Source: Chondrus crispus
Lineage: Eukaryota > Rhodophyta > Florideophyceae > Gigartinales > Gigartinaceae
DNA: 40,538 nt
Direction: 5' to 3'
NCBI RefSeq assembly: GCF_000350225.1
Contig: NW_005179249.1
Span: 491,260 to 531,797, forward strand
The translations under genes and the position numbers were made by a program. The notes under the pieces are model-generated. The model made no database searches. It was not told where the DNA came from and saw nothing but the letters and a program-made list of their open reading frames with translations. This document shows positions 1 to 10,697 of the stretch, one piece after another. Position 1 is the first letter of the stretch. Each line of letters opens with the position of its first letter.

Positions 1-238
1 ACAATTCCGATGTTCACCACTCCATGCATTGCGGCAGCGGAGATTAGGGCAGGGCGGAAACGGTAGACCGGGGCGAAGGGGGGGCATGGAGGGGGAAGGG
101 CGGAGGTGTATGATGGTGCACGTGAGAGGTGTGACGCTGCAGGAAAATGGTAAGATTTTTGGTTTAAAATAGATTTGGTCGATAACCGCCCCGCCGCTAC
201 CACATGGCGGCGGCTCTCCATCATCGCCAACAACGTCC

Positions 239-3200
239 TCACGGCCTCCCCCCACCACGCCGCGACTTAATGAACGTTTCTATCCGCTCCTTCAGCTCCA
301 CCTCCTCCACCAACATGTCCTCAGTCAACAACTTCCGATTGAACGGGTCCACCTTGTCACTTAGCAGAATTCGACAGATTACCGCACGGTCCATGATATT
401 CCCCGATGTCGGTAGCCGAACAGGGTTTCTCATCACGCTGCTCATGATCGGGTCTAGGAACTCGTCTGGGATCTCCCCCAGCGCCCCTTCCTCTTCCTCG
501 TCCTCTTTCACTGCCTTCTCCGCCCGTTCCGCGATTTCTCTTAATACCTGTATTTCCTGCGCACTCACCAACCGTCGTCGCGTCGCAATCCCGATAGCTC
601 GCGGCAACAGCTCCTTCTTATACGAACGCCCATCCAGTCCCACAGCCTTTGCAAATGTCTCGTCCTCGCCAAAGTGCACGTATGTTTGAATAATTCGTGT
701 TAGGAGCAGTCGCGGTTTCCACGACACTTTTTCCGGTTCAGACACCTTGAGGTCTCGGCATCTCTTTTCACACAACCGCACCAGCAGGTAGTTCAGCATT
801 TCTGTCAACCGACTCACCATCTCATCGCGTAAGAAAATTCGTCGCACAACCGCATCATCCGTCAGTAGCCATAACAGCTTCACGTTGTTGTTGGCCAACT
901 GGTTGTACGTTTTGGCCGACCCCTCCAGTTTCTTTAATCGCTCCCGCTTTTCCTCTTTCTCCTCGTCTGTCAGCCCCTCCCATTCTGCAGATCCCCCTTT
1001 AATCACCCCTTCAAGCGTATTCATCTCCTCCAAATCGTCCAACACCGAGTCCAACAGGTGGTTGGCATCGTTTAAAACCATGTTCACAAAACGGAGAAAA
1101 CGCCCCTCATCTTGTGCCTCCACTCTCACAGACTTTCGATAGTCTGCCATGTACCAAAGCGATTCAACAATCGATCCAATTCGGTACCGGATGGAAAACT
1201 TGTCGTAAAACTGCGTGTGCGATCCTGTATGCTCCACATCTACATACAGACGAAACAGCGCTCCGGGTAGAAATCTTCGCGAAAGTGAATGCCCGGAAAA
1301 CAGTGCCTCCATCCCTGGGTTCCGGGGTCCACGATACTCTTCGTCCTCGTCATCTTGCACCCCACCCATCCCTCTCGGGAATATCATCCACAAGAATTCT
1401 ATCAGCTTTGCTCGTAGATAAGGGTTTTTTAAGTGCAGCGGTGATGCTGACCCGGCGATGCAAAAGCTCACAATGTCTTCCAAAAGCGCACTATTATCAT
1501 CTACTATCTCAGGTCTAAATCGCATCGTACACAGAAGAGTTGTCGTGATCGCCTCCACTGTGTGTTCAGGTAATGACGCAAACGTTGGATGTGGAGGAAC
1601 TGGTAGAGGCAGTAATGATTCCCGTGCTGGTTCTTGAAGCAACTTCTTCATCAACCATTCGGCATCTGCAGCTGCAAACCGCACCAGTGTCGTTAGAGTC
1701 TCGGGATCTTGTACGTACACATCGTAGCACAGCTTTGCAGACGCAAGGCTATCTCTCCGCTGTTTGAACGCAACTAGTTGCATCAATCCCCTCGGTGGCA
1801 GTCTGTGAACACTTTTGGCTGCTTCCATCTCATCTATCACGTCCTTGAGTTGACGCAGCGTTCGCAAAATTGATTCTTCATACATATTTTCTACTGCAAT
1901 GAATCCGAGGTGGATTGAGCTAAGTGCGAGCCAGAAGCATTCCGTCACAAAACCGAATTCCTTGGCAACTTGTTGTGGAGCCACCTGTGCATCTTCTGAC
2001 CCACTAGCAGCTTGTGAGCTGGAGGCTGAAGCTGTAGCGCCAGATTCTCTTGCAGCAGCCTCGAGGTGTCTGGTGAGAGACTCTTGCGCGTTTTCGTTCC
2101 TTTGATCAACCCACCACCTCTTCAGCATGTCTGAATCCGCTGCGAGCCTGGTTGCGTCTTCGTAGTCAAGCCGATGAGACGACTGCGGAAAGGTAGGATC
2201 AATCTTCTGCAGCATTTTCCAACCCCCATTCACGATCGGTTCACAAAACTGGAGAAGCACATGCATGACGTTGAGCATGAATCCATCTCCAGAAACTTCT
2301 GCATAGTCGACCTGCATGGCGGTACGCTTTTGGTTCAGATTCAGAATTGTTGCAAACCAACTGAGGACTGCATTTCGAGGTTGTGCGCCGGCTTTGCACA
2401 ACATGAGGCATATTTGATGCAGGCGAGCCCGCGCGACCGAAAGCGAGGATCGAAGAGAGTAAATTATTCCTTCGGCAGAAACGCGGTCAAGCATTGTCGG
2501 ATTTGCGAACATCGTGTTGGCTATTTGCGGGTCTTCAATGCGAGATGGCGCATGCAGCGGGAGACCGGGCAGGGCAGATATCGCAAAGAAAGGCGCGAGA
2601 AAGGATAGGGTATTGAACATGGTGACGTTTAAGGGCCTCGCGTCGGTTCCTTTTGGCACAAAACTCGTATCCGAGGTGACGAGTACGCACAGTTCCTTAT
2701 GCTTAAGGAGCCCGACCAGGGCGTTGAGTGGCTTAAGGAAAGAGCTCGACGAGAGCTTCATGTTTGTGAGGGCTTCATGGCGAACCGCGCGAAAGACTCG
2801 CGTGAAGACTGGAAGAATGTCATCCAAACCAGGTCCGTCCTGCTCAGCGTGAAAACTGAGCAGCGACCGAATAAATCCAGTCGGGACTTTCTGTTGCAGT
2901 ATGCATTCAGCAAACGCTTCTGGTTTAACGTTGTCAGTTTCCATGAACGACCCGTTCAAAAGCATTCCCGAGTACGTCATAATGCGTCTCTGAACTTCGG
3001 CGACAGTCTGTTGCAACGTCATGCGTCTATCCGCATGCTCCTCACCCATAATGCGGCGGTTGGAGTTAATCTCAGACACTTGCTGCCCACACCTTACAAA
3101 GCAGTCAAAGAGATAGCCCAGCGGATCCTTCGAGCCGTTAATACGATCAATCAAGATATCATCCGCATGCAGATCGACCTCAAGCAGCAACGTCTCCCCT

Positions 3201-3640
3201 TCCTTCACTCCCGCTTCCTGTCTGAGCCCATCGACGAGATCCGGGAGATACTCGCAGCCTCCAACGGCCTGCAGCGGCGTGATGGCGATACGAAGGCTCT
3301 TCGCGACGACCTTAGACACGGCTGCTTCCAGTGTTTGCAGCGGTGCCGCGGGGCGTTTGGGCACTGGCTCCTCGATCGGTTCTGGTTCGCGCGGCGTCGG
3401 GACTGGCGGCGGGGATGGCGGCTTGGGCGCGGCGGCCTCACGGGCGGCCTTCTCGGCTTCCCATTTGGCGCGGCGCTCTTCCAGCTCCTTGCGGCGGGCC
3501 TTTTCGGCAGCGTGCGACGCTTCGAGCTTGGCGAGGCGGCGGCGACGGATCTCGTCCGGCGTCAAGGCGGCGCTACCGTCGGCCTGTTCCTGATCGGGGT
3601 TGGCGCCGTCGCTCGGCGCATTGGCGCGGAACCAATTCAT
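239..3640 (-). CDS. UFD2: Ubiquitin conjugation factor E4, UFD2/UBE4 family (U-box)
   Basis: This protein is an E4-type ubiquitin ligase that extends ubiquitin chains on substrates, in the known family often together with the CDC48/p97 segregase in cytosol and nucleus. One uninterrupted frame of 1133 codons starts at ATG 3640. Residues about 30-80 are a very charged Arg/Glu/Ala helix, probably a coiled coil, followed by a Pro-rich linker. A long helical region (about 370-1020) fits the UFD2 core. The last 75 residues are a clear U-box, opening with IPDEFLDPIMSSVMRNPVRL and containing DPFNR, with no zinc-binding Cys/His set, as expected for a U-box. The length is close to animal UBE4 proteins and longer than yeast Ufd2. 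No intron is needed. The family assignment is firm; substrates cannot be told from sequence. Confidence 0.95.
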   Translation of the reverse strand: MNWFRANAPSDGANPDQEQADGSAALTPDEIRRRRLAKLEASHAAEKARRKELEERRAKWEAEKAAREAAAPKPPSPPPVPTPREPEPIEEPVPKRPAAPLQTLEAAVSKVVAKSLRIAITPLQAVGGCEYLPDLVDGLRQEAGVKEGETLLLEVDLHADDILIDRINGSKDPLGYLFDCFVRCGQQVSEINSNRRIMGEEHADRRMTLQQTVAEVQRRIMTYSGMLLNGSFMETDNVKPEAFAECILQQKVPTGFIRSLLSFHAEQDGPGLDDILPVFTRVFRAVRHEALTNMKLSSSSFLKPLNALVGLLKHKELCVLVTSDTSFVPKGTDARPLNVTMFNTLSFLAPFFAISALPGLPLHAPSRIEDPQIANTMFANPTMLDRVSAEGIIYSLRSSLSVARARLHQICLMLCKAGAQPRNAVLSWFATILNLNQKRTAMQVDYAEVSGDGFMLNVMHVLLQFCEPIVNGGWKMLQKIDPTFPQSSHRLDYEDATRLAADSDMLKRWWVDQRNENAQESLTRHLEAAARESGATASASSSQAASGSEDAQVAPQQVAKEFGFVTECFWLALSSIHLGFIAVENMYEESILRTLRQLKDVIDEMEAAKSVHRLPPRGLMQLVAFKQRRDSLASAKLCYDVYVQDPETLTTLVRFAAADAEWLMKKLLQEPARESLLPLPVPPHPTFASLPEHTVEAITTTLLCTMRFRPEIVDDNSALLEDIVSFCIAGSASPLHLKNPYLRAKLIEFLWMIFPRGMGGVQDDEDEEYRGPRNPGMEALFSGHSLSRRFLPGALFRLYVDVEHTGSHTQFYDKFSIRYRIGSIVESLWYMADYRKSVRVEAQDEGRFLRFVNMVLNDANHLLDSVLDDLEEMNTLEGVIKGGSAEWEGLTDEEKEEKRERLKKLEGSAKTYNQLANNNVKLLWLLTDDAVVRRIFLRDEMVSRLTEMLNYLLVRLCEKRCRDLKVSEPEKVSWKPRLLLTRIIQTYVHFGEDETFAKAVGLDGRSYKKELLPRAIGIATRRRLVSAQEIQVLREIAERAEKAVKEDEEEEGALGEIPDEFLDPIMSSVMRNPVRLPTSGNIMDRAVICRILLSDKVDPFNRKLLTEDMLVEEVELKERIETFIKSRRGGGRP

Positions 3641-4347
3641 GTGGTTTCAGATCACGGGGCGCGTGGCGTCTCTGCGGGGCGGATGGTGGTGTCCCAAGGC
3701 GTGGTGTGCTAAGGCTGAACAGCTGTGGGGCGCTGGACGAAATTGGGAGAGCGGCGTTATACTGAACTGGCGTGGACCAAGAGGAAGATGATTCGCTGCC
3801 CGGTTTCCTTCCAGCACAGGATGCGGGTGGCGGAAGGTTTTCGTGTTGTTGCAGATTGCGACTTGGCGACTTGGCAAAATCGCCTTCCATCTCAATTATT
3901 TACGGATTGCAGATGACACGTGGCAGTCGAATCCTCCTCCCTTCTCTTCGCGGCTCTGTATCTTTTTGTTCCAAGTGCCGTAGAATTGTTTTCTGAACAG
4001 CAGTTGCCGAGAAAATTTATTGCTCTTTCCCAAATCCTCACCCACTTCATACCGTATCATTGATTCTCGTGCTTGCACGCGATAAGCCAAAAAAGAGCCA
4101 ACCTCTGTCCGTAAAGCACAGGTGTTTCCTGTTTAGTTTCAGCACAGTACAGATCTTTGAGAACAGATCTTGTCAGGGCTAAAAGCGCCTACCATGCAAT
4201 AGTATCGCAGCAGATTACTGCACTCTAATCAGCTTCGTCGAAAGATTTACAAACGCTTCGACTCCTTTAACTATGCACAATCCCCTATGCTTCTTCGGCT
4301 CCTGTAGGGAACGAGAGCCGACTTCTATTACATTCTCAGGCAGGAAC
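3641..4347. other. Intergenic spacer, UFD2 promoter side
   Basis: This stretch lies upstream of the UFD2 gene and downstream of the zinc-finger gene, both on the minus strand. Small open frames here have no recognisable content and overlap each other on both strands. A nine-base direct repeat (ACAGATCTT, near 4151 and 4164) is the only local structure noticed. I see no RNA gene. Confidence 0.5.
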
Positions 4348-6432
4348 CTACCTTCTTCTTGCAAGCTCCAGCACATTGCTATTCGTAGTGCTACCGTGAA
4401 CATCACTGATGTGGTTCTTCAATTCATTCTCGTTCTCAAACGTGCCCGGGCAGTCAGCGAATGCACACCCATGCATCGTCACCTCTTCGCATGGGTGCGC
4501 ATTCGTCATATGCGTCTTGAGCGCGTTGCGACTCGACGCCCTGTACCCGCACTCTTTGCAGCTGAGCGTCTTCTTCTTGCCGTGGATGTGTCCGATATGA
4601 CTATGCAGGTGCGAAGCCTGGTAAAACTCATATTGGCAGAACTGACATTTGAACCGCCTCTGGTGAAGATGCACCGACTGAATGTGGCGGTTCAAGTGAC
4701 CAGAATGCCCAAAGCTCTTGCCGCACGTTTCGCATAAGTACATACGCTTACCCTCATGCACAACCTTCACGTGGCGCAGGAGATCGCCGCGGTTCTTGAA
4801 CCTGGACTCGCAGGTCCTGCATTTGTGCTTGCGCTCATCATCACCGCCAGTCTCGTTGGTGTGTCGCTTGGCACGCTTTTTCCGGCTAGCAGTCCGGATT
4901 TGCTTCCCGCTACCGTCAACCTGCGTCACACGCGCTTCCCTCGCAGATGTTTCGCTCGATACAACTGAGGACCAAACGCCCTTGCTTGTCTCTAACCCAT
5001 TGGGGGTATTCAGTGAAGTGTCGAGCAACTCGAGCGGGATGGGGTCATGCAACGCGGTAAGATTGGGAGGGGTGAGCGTCTGTGACTCGAGCGGGGAAAA
5101 GATGTCTTCGATGGGGTCAAGAAGGTCGGGTTTTGTCAGCGGCTGCTCCAAGGGACTGGGATAATCCATGCCGGAGGTGGCGGTGAAGTTAGGGCTCAAA
5201 TCGATCTCTGGGGTAGGGTCAATGTAGGCTTTTCCAAACGGATCAAACGAAGCGTCTATGTAGGGAAGCTCTGGCTCGGGTAGCGGGGCAGTGGCCTGCT
5301 GCAGAAGGACGTCTTGCGCGTTGGCCATGGCGTCTGGATGGTTCAGAGACGTGGCCGTTGCGGACATGCCGGGAAAGATGGAGACGAAGTCGTCGACCGA
5401 CTCGATGGAATCAGAGGTAGTGGGAGCAAGGGAAGGATGTAGAAAGTCGGTGACTTGTGTGTTACCAAGTGCATAAGGTGTGGGTCGCAGTGCAGTATCT
5501 AAGATAAAGTCGTCTTCGCCGGGGTCGAGGGTTTCACGAACGCGCTTGCGAGTGACGTAGCTGTTATGCAGGTCGATGAAGTCATTCTCGATACTCTTCG
5601 CCATGACAAGCGTATCGGTCCTGGGCATGATGACGGTGATACCGAGACCGTGGATAGCTTTTGTCCTGCACAGGTTGATGTACTCAGAGTTTCCCTTCTG
5701 CAGTACGTTGAGAACGGGGACCTCGTTGTTGACGATGCGCAGCTCGCCGATGCCTGGCAGGATGGCGGTTATGCGCATCTTAATGGTGCCGACTTGAGCC
5801 TTGGCCATGAAGCAGCTGGTAAACTGATTCCAAGTGTAGGTGGACTTGCGCACGGTTGAGCTCGGGGCGTAGCTATCAAAGCTGCAGAGACAACTCTTCC
5901 CGACCTGACCGCAGCGCGGACAAGAAGCGGCCTCGAACACGTCGGCCCTCATGAGGACCGGACCGAGGGTCTGCTCAATGCCGCTTGGGGCGTGGAGCCT
6001 GGCGGTGGCAACGACCGGCAAGGACAAGTCCAATGTATGAATAAACTGCCTGAACATGACGATGATCTTGCCGTCCTCGAAGGTATCGAACTCCATAAAC
6101 TCCAGGGCGTCCTTCGTGGAGAAGTCGACTGCGAAGCGCCTCGCAACGGGCCTCTTATTAAGCATGAGCGGGGACTTTGCGAAGACGTGGGGCTGTCCAA
6201 GCCCCCAAATGACGCCAAGAATGAAGTCGCCTGCGCGGCCGGTGACGATGAGCATGTCCTCGACGTTCATGGTGCGCGGGACGCCTGGCGGATACACGCC
6301 CCAGCCGATGGCGTACACAAACGAGGCGGCCATGGCGTCGGGCGTGACGGTGCGGACGGGGTCCCAGCCGAAGAGCCATCGCGCGACGTCGGCGTTGCGG
6401 AGGTAGCGGTCGAGGGCGGCGTCGACATCCAT
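4348..6432 (-). CDS. C2H2 zinc-finger protein with unrecognised N-terminal domain
   Basis: A probable sequence-specific nucleic-acid-binding protein of 694 residues. The frame is open to a GTG at 6453, but the first ATG is 6432 (MDVDAALDRY), chosen as start. Five C2H2 fingers fill the C-terminus at about residues 536-560, 565-589, 594-618, 623-647 and 654-681. The last has a wide C-x4-C spacing like TFIIIA-type fingers. A basic segment just before them (RKKRAKR) could be a nuclear localisation signal. Residues about 350-510 are acidic and Pro/Ser-rich, as in activation domains. Residues 1-330 look folded (many aromatic and hydrophobic strands) and contain a C-x2-C-x6-C-x-C cluster at 171-183, but I do not recognise the domain. 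A TACTGTA word lies about 100 bases upstream at 6528. It is likely nuclear; target and role are unknown. Confidence 0.9.
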   Translation of the reverse strand: MDVDAALDRYLRNADVARWLFGWDPVRTVTPDAMAASFVYAIGWGVYPPGVPRTMNVEDMLIVTGRAGDFILGVIWGLGQPHVFAKSPLMLNKRPVARRFAVDFSTKDALEFMEFDTFEDGKIIVMFRQFIHTLDLSLPVVATARLHAPSGIEQTLGPVLMRADVFEAASCPRCGQVGKSCLCSFDSYAPSSTVRKSTYTWNQFTSCFMAKAQVGTIKMRITAILPGIGELRIVNNEVPVLNVLQKGNSEYINLCRTKAIHGLGITVIMPRTDTLVMAKSIENDFIDLHNSYVTRKRVRETLDPGEDDFILDTALRPTPYALGNTQVTDFLHPSLAPTTSDSIESVDDFVSIFPGMSATATSLNHPDAMANAQDVLLQQATAPLPEPELPYIDASFDPFGKAYIDPTPEIDLSPNFTATSGMDYPSPLEQPLTKPDLLDPIEDIFSPLESQTLTPPNLTALHDPIPLELLDTSLNTPNGLETSKGVWSSVVSSETSAREARVTQVDGSGKQIRTASRKKRAKRHTNETGGDDERKHKCRTCESRFKNRGDLLRHVKVVHEGKRMYLCETCGKSFGHSGHLNRHIQSVHLHQRRFKCQFCQYEFYQASHLHSHIGHIHGKKKTLSCKECGYRASSRNALKTHMTNAHPCEEVTMHGCAFADCPGTFENENELKNHISDVHGSTTNSNVLELARRR

Positions 6433-8147
6433 GATGGGCGGGCAGTGGCACACGAGCCGGGCGCGAGGGTGGGGACGGGCGGGCGCGGCAGAGGCACAAG
6501 GGAAGGGCCAGGTACGCAGAGCGAGTCTACTGTACCCAACGGTAGAAGCAGGCGAAGGGGGCAGAGGATGGCAAGGGGTACTGGTAGATATGAAGGAGGG
6601 CTAACAGGAACAGAAGAACATTCGTGAGAACGACAGAGGGGGGTGCTAAAGCATGTGTTGGCCGGGCCAAAAACCGTACGCCGAAAGCTGCCGGGTGGCA
6701 CATGACGTCGCTTCAGGAAGAGGGGAATCTGGGGGGGCAAATCGTGCCTCGCTGGCCCGGGCGGGAGATATTCCTGGTCCTCTTCATTTAGCACGCGCGA
6801 GTCGCGTGGCGCCAGCAAGGTGCACGGGTTGCTGCCGATGCGAAGCTCGAGTTTCGTCACTGTTTGCGCCCCGATCGGACCGCCCTGCGGCCAGGAGGCC
6901 CCGCGCCGTGCGAGGCTGCACAAAGCCGCCGTAGCGCGCTCGCGGCGTGGCGCACTGCAAAGCCCGGTAGAGTGCCGGAATGCACGCCAGATGGAACGCC
7001 AGTATTGATAGTCTGATATCAGGGGGCGACAGCCAAGCCAGGTGTGTCAGCCAGGTGTGTCCGCGTTCCCACCACTCCTTGCGTCCCAACCGGCGCTCGG
7101 TGCTCGGAAATGGGCTCTCTGTGCTTATTCTCCGTGCAAAGTCACAGCAGCACTGATCGCATGTTACAGTATGAGATGCGAGTTCTGTCCCGAATCCTCT
7201 CACTGCCATAACAACTGCTTCTCTAAACATCTGGCCATTCTCTGGGTGCCAAGTTTTCTCTTGCGCGACTCGCTACCATCCCGTAACATTCATACACGTA
7301 CTAAAATGGCCCGTCTGCATTACAGAGCGTACAGTAACAATACAGTATGATTTCAAGCATCTCTCACATGAGGCTGGTGCCAAGCTTATAGATGGGCGCA
7401 GGCAGAGCTCCATACCAGCGCCTTTTCTACAGCTCCTGCTTTTGACTGCTCGATCAAATTCCGTACAGTATTCGCCTTCCGTTGACAGCGACTTGGTCTG
7501 TCTCCGCATTAGCTGATCTTTCACCAGCCTGTCAGAAGGATCCAACGACCTTATCCTGAGTCGAAAGAACGTAAAGAACAATGCACGAAAAATGATCTTC
7601 AAGATCCTGTCATGCATTGTCGCCCTGGCGCAGCTCTTCTCAGAAATTCGGGGAGCAGCAGGAACGACGCGACATGCGGGCCGAATTCCTTCGCTGCTGC
7701 CACAATGCAGAAAACGAAAAGTCGAAAGTCATTTCGCAACTGGGCCTCATGAGAAGGCACACATGTTTTACTGCCCCTAAACTTTACATCCGTTCCGCCA
7801 GCAAGCCTGACTTTTCCGTACTACAAAAGTCTCATTTCAGTCCCTGCAGCCCCACTATCTCCCGCTTCCGTCCTACCGGGATTTCTCAGCCCGGCCCAAC
7901 CCAAATACCCTATTTTCGTCGAGATAATGTTCGGCAGCGATCATTGGCTGGCGCGACAGAAACCACAACACACAGTACACAATACGCAGCCACGCTGCAC
8001 GCCCACCAGCAGCAGGGTAGAAATAGTAGGCCCCGAGAAACAGAGCAAAAGGGGAGCCAGAAACAGCAAAGAGGAGCCAGAAACAGAGCAAAGGGGAGCG
8101 AGAAAAAAAATGCAACCGCATGGCGAACATTTGTCCAAATGACACTA
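6433..8147. other. Gene-poor spacer
   Basis: No gene is recognised. Open frames here are short or compositionally odd, and none shows a family motif. The TACTGTA/TACAGTA word occurs at 6528, 7165, 7330, 7341 and 7464. A 13-base direct repeat (AGCCAGGTGTGTC) occurs twice near 7036-7062. A small multi-exon gene cannot be excluded, since such genes occur elsewhere in the window. Confidence 0.5.
8037..8105. repeat. Short imperfect tandem repeat, about 22 bp x 3
   Basis: Three imperfect copies of a purine-rich unit built on GGAGCCAGAAACAG followed by AGCAAAGGG or CAAAGAG lie head to tail, ending in an A-run. They sit immediately left of the transposon-like element. They are non-coding as far as can be seen. 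Confidence 0.75.
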
Positions 8148-8360
8148 AGGGCGTGTCTTAACAGGCTGGTTTTTGCTTTGCCTTGCCCGGTTTTGCCAGG
8201 AATACTTTTAAATTCTTAACAAATACCGTATGCTTCTTAAGCCGTTGCTTTTCTTAAACACATAAATTAAAACGTAGGAGCCACTCATAGCACGCCAAGT
8301 CACTTCTTTGGGCAAGGCAAAGCAAACCGCAGCAAAACGGGGCATGTTAAGACACACCCT
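8148..8360. mobile_element. Non-autonomous DNA transposon (MITE-like), TA target duplication
   Basis: A 213-bp element is bounded by terminal inverted repeats. The left end reads AGGGCGTGTCTTAACA and the right end, on the opposite strand, AGGGTGTGTCTTAACA (one difference in 16). The repeat resumes inside with TTTGCTTTGCCTTGCCC in both arms, offset by a small insertion in the right arm. The element is flanked by TA at 8146-8147 and again at 8361-8362, as expected for insertion by a Tc1/mariner-type transposase. The AT-rich centre has no coding frame, so it must be moved in trans by an enzyme encoded elsewhere. Family assignment rests on the TA duplication and small size only; the TA could be coincidental, and longer flanks do not match. 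Confidence 0.75.
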
Positions 8361-8984
8361 TAGGGTGTCGTCCAATCCCACAGTCCCAGAGAGGGAACTG
8401 AAAATTCATTCTTGCGGGCGTTCCTCTTGGCTAAGGATTGGTCAGGATATTGCGGGCCATGCAGATGTCTGTCTACCGACCCACGAGATCAAGGAAAGCC
8501 CCACCGAACCGATAAACAAAACTCCCTGTAGCAACAATGCATTGCTGGAACGTGGAACACACCTGCATTACAGTGAAGAAGAGATCCTTCTGCAGTCTAC
8601 TGTAACATCAAGACATATTGTAGTGTGGGCACAATCCACAGTTGCCCACTCTCTATCTTAGTCTAAAGTTTAGACTCTAAACGTGTACGTTTATCTGGGA
8701 AAGGTCCACTAAAAAAGCGGAGGGTCTGCGCTCGAGGGTCCTTACGGTCCAGAGAAGAAGAGCGACACGTCACACGCATCTGTCTCGCAGAGTTGCTCTG
8801 GCTAGGACCAGCAGTTGCTTGCAGAGTGTACAGCTTGTACGCTACAGCCGTGCCTCGAATTGTACTGTACACGTTTTCAATTTCCGTGCGTGTACACGTT
8901 GGCACTAAGTGGATGCTTGCCATTTGGTCCCCCCACTGTAAACTTTATTCTGTACTTTTCCTTCGCGCATTACACTGTAAGATG

Positions 8985-9075
8985 TACACTGTGAACTACA
9001 GTACACACTGTGTACTACACAGTGCACAGTGTGCATCTTCGCGGGACATTACAGATTCTACAGTACAGTACATCT
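8985..9075. repeat. Dense ACTGT/ACAGT palindrome patch
   Basis: This short stretch is almost entirely made of ACTGT and ACAGT words in both orientations, including the perfect short stem CACTGTGT-ACT-ACACAGTG and three TACAGTA copies (8997, 9059, 9064). Such a sequence could form alternative small hairpins. Whether it is a degenerate satellite, a protein-binding array or a transposon remnant cannot be told. Confidence 0.6.
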
Positions 9076-10195
9076 TGCAGTGCCGTGCGCAAAGCGCCAC
9101 ACAAGTGGAGTGCAGAAATGCAACTCTACCTCAGCCAAAAACTTTGCATTAAAAAACGAAAGTTGTCGGGTGTATTTTCGCGCCCCTACTTCTCACAAGA
9201 CCCGAATGCAGTACCCTGACAGTGTACAGGGGTATCGCCAATTCCACACAAAGGAAAGTTGCAAAACTCTCGCGTCCGCCATTCCAGTGCAGACATGAAA
9301 GTGCGGTCCACCGCCGCCACCATTTGATGCATTGGAACCGGTGCCGAATTTTTCCGCCACCGGTCGTCTGCCTCGAGAGGACAGCGCTTACAGTCTGCAA
9401 CCAAGCTGCCATGGCCCATCGAGCCACACCGGAGACGGCATCGCCCTCATTATCATTACAGAGCCTAGAAGGCCTGCACTTACTTTCGGCATGCTTGGCC
9501 AAGCAGTATTGCCGCAAGGGGGGTCTTCTCTCTGCACCTTTTGAGTACAAAGCAATACACTACGGCGCGCAGCACGCGTTGGACTGAATCGCGCCGTTTC
9601 GACTGGCGGTAGCTTTGCGCTCGTTGCAAAGATGGCATGCACCGGCCATCCGAGCGGCGGCTGTCGTTCAGCCAGGCGTTCAAGAAGGCGCCTGGGACGT
9701 TTACTGCGGAATCCAACGCAGCTCGCCAGGGTCGTGGATGCTATGGGTCGGCAGATATTGTACTGTAGTAAAGGGATTGTTCCAGGAGGAAATGCTTGAA
9801 GGTCGTGTCCGCAGGGTCCCTGTCCTCTCTGCATACATGCAATGCAGGCAGCCAACCAGGGGGTGTGGTTGGTGCAGGTGCATCTCGAGAGCTTTACCGG
9901 ATTGGGTGGCAAGAGATCAAAAAAAATATTTAAAAGAAACTTCTACGGCCATACTTGGCAGTTGGCGCGGATGGCGGGGAGCGAAACGTATAATTTGGAC
10001 AAAGCGGCGGGGTTCCGACGCCGGATTGAGGCGCCATAATCGGACGTGTCATACGTGTATGGTTCCCGCCAAAGAAGGTATCAAGATGGGCTCACGGGGG
10101 AGCGGACCGAGATCCACCCGTGATCACAAGCCGCCGCCGCCCCGCGGGGCGGGAGCCTCGTTCGCGGGTGTTCCAGCCGGAAACGTGGACGCGTA

Positions 10196-10203
10196 TGACG
10201 TCA
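10196..10203. promoter_or_regulatory. CRE-like palindrome TGACGTCA
   Basis: A perfect TGACGTCA octamer, the usual binding site of bZIP factors in eukaryotes, lies about 500 bases upstream of the ATG at 10698. A second half-site (TGACGT) follows at about 10232. Function is inferred from the motif and position only. Confidence 0.3.
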
Positions 10204-10697
10204 AAAACCGCCTTGCAAGTGCTGGTGTCATACTGACGTAGGCGCAGGCGTGGGGGGGGCGGGGCGTTCCAATGGGCCAGCGGCATCGTTTTCCACACAA
10301 AATTTCCCCCACTCACCTCTCGTCATGTTTCCCCCGCTCGCATTCCCGCGCACCCTCAGACCCAACACCCCTCGCACCTTAGTTCCTCGGGCCGCACCCC
10401 ATGGCGCCCTTTCTTTTCGTTCACACCGCTCCGCAACCACTACACTGGGCCCCCCCCGCCTTATCCCTCCCTTTTTTGGGCCACCCTTCGCGCCCCGTAC
10501 TCCCCCCCACCGTCCGCGCTCGTCCCCTCCCGCGCAACCCTCCTACTTAAAGCCCTCCCATACCACTACTACTTCCCTCTCACCCTCCTACTCCCGCCTC
10601 CGACCGACCCTTCTACTCCCTCCTTCTCCCGACGCGATCCTACACATGCCCTCTCATCCCCCCTTACTCTATTTTCCCTTCCACTTCGTTGCAGAAC

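Larger units (their letters stand above)
8361..10697. other. Gene-poor spacer upstream of the 10698 gene
   Basis: No gene is recognised in over 2.3 kb. The TACTGTA/TACAGTA word occurs at 8598, 8863, 8997, 9059, 9064 and 9761. A 17-base near-palindrome centred on AAAGTTT lies at 8660-8676. The frame from about 9615 to 10241 has no start ATG near its beginning and no family feature. From about 10300 to 10690 the plus strand is strongly pyrimidine-rich, typical of a leader or promoter region. It ends in a tract running into TTGCAG at 10688-10693, which looks like a 3' splice site and suggests an intron in the 5' untranslated region of the next gene. Confidence 0.45.

Noticed and set aside
7617..8219. 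A 200-codon plus-strand frame
   Set aside because: It runs through the purine-rich tandem repeat into the transposon end and has no family motif; composition follows the repeat, not a protein.
9615..10241. A 208-codon plus-strand frame
   Set aside because: It has no ATG near its beginning, no recognisable motif and Gly/Arg/Trp-rich composition expected from a GC-rich promoter region.
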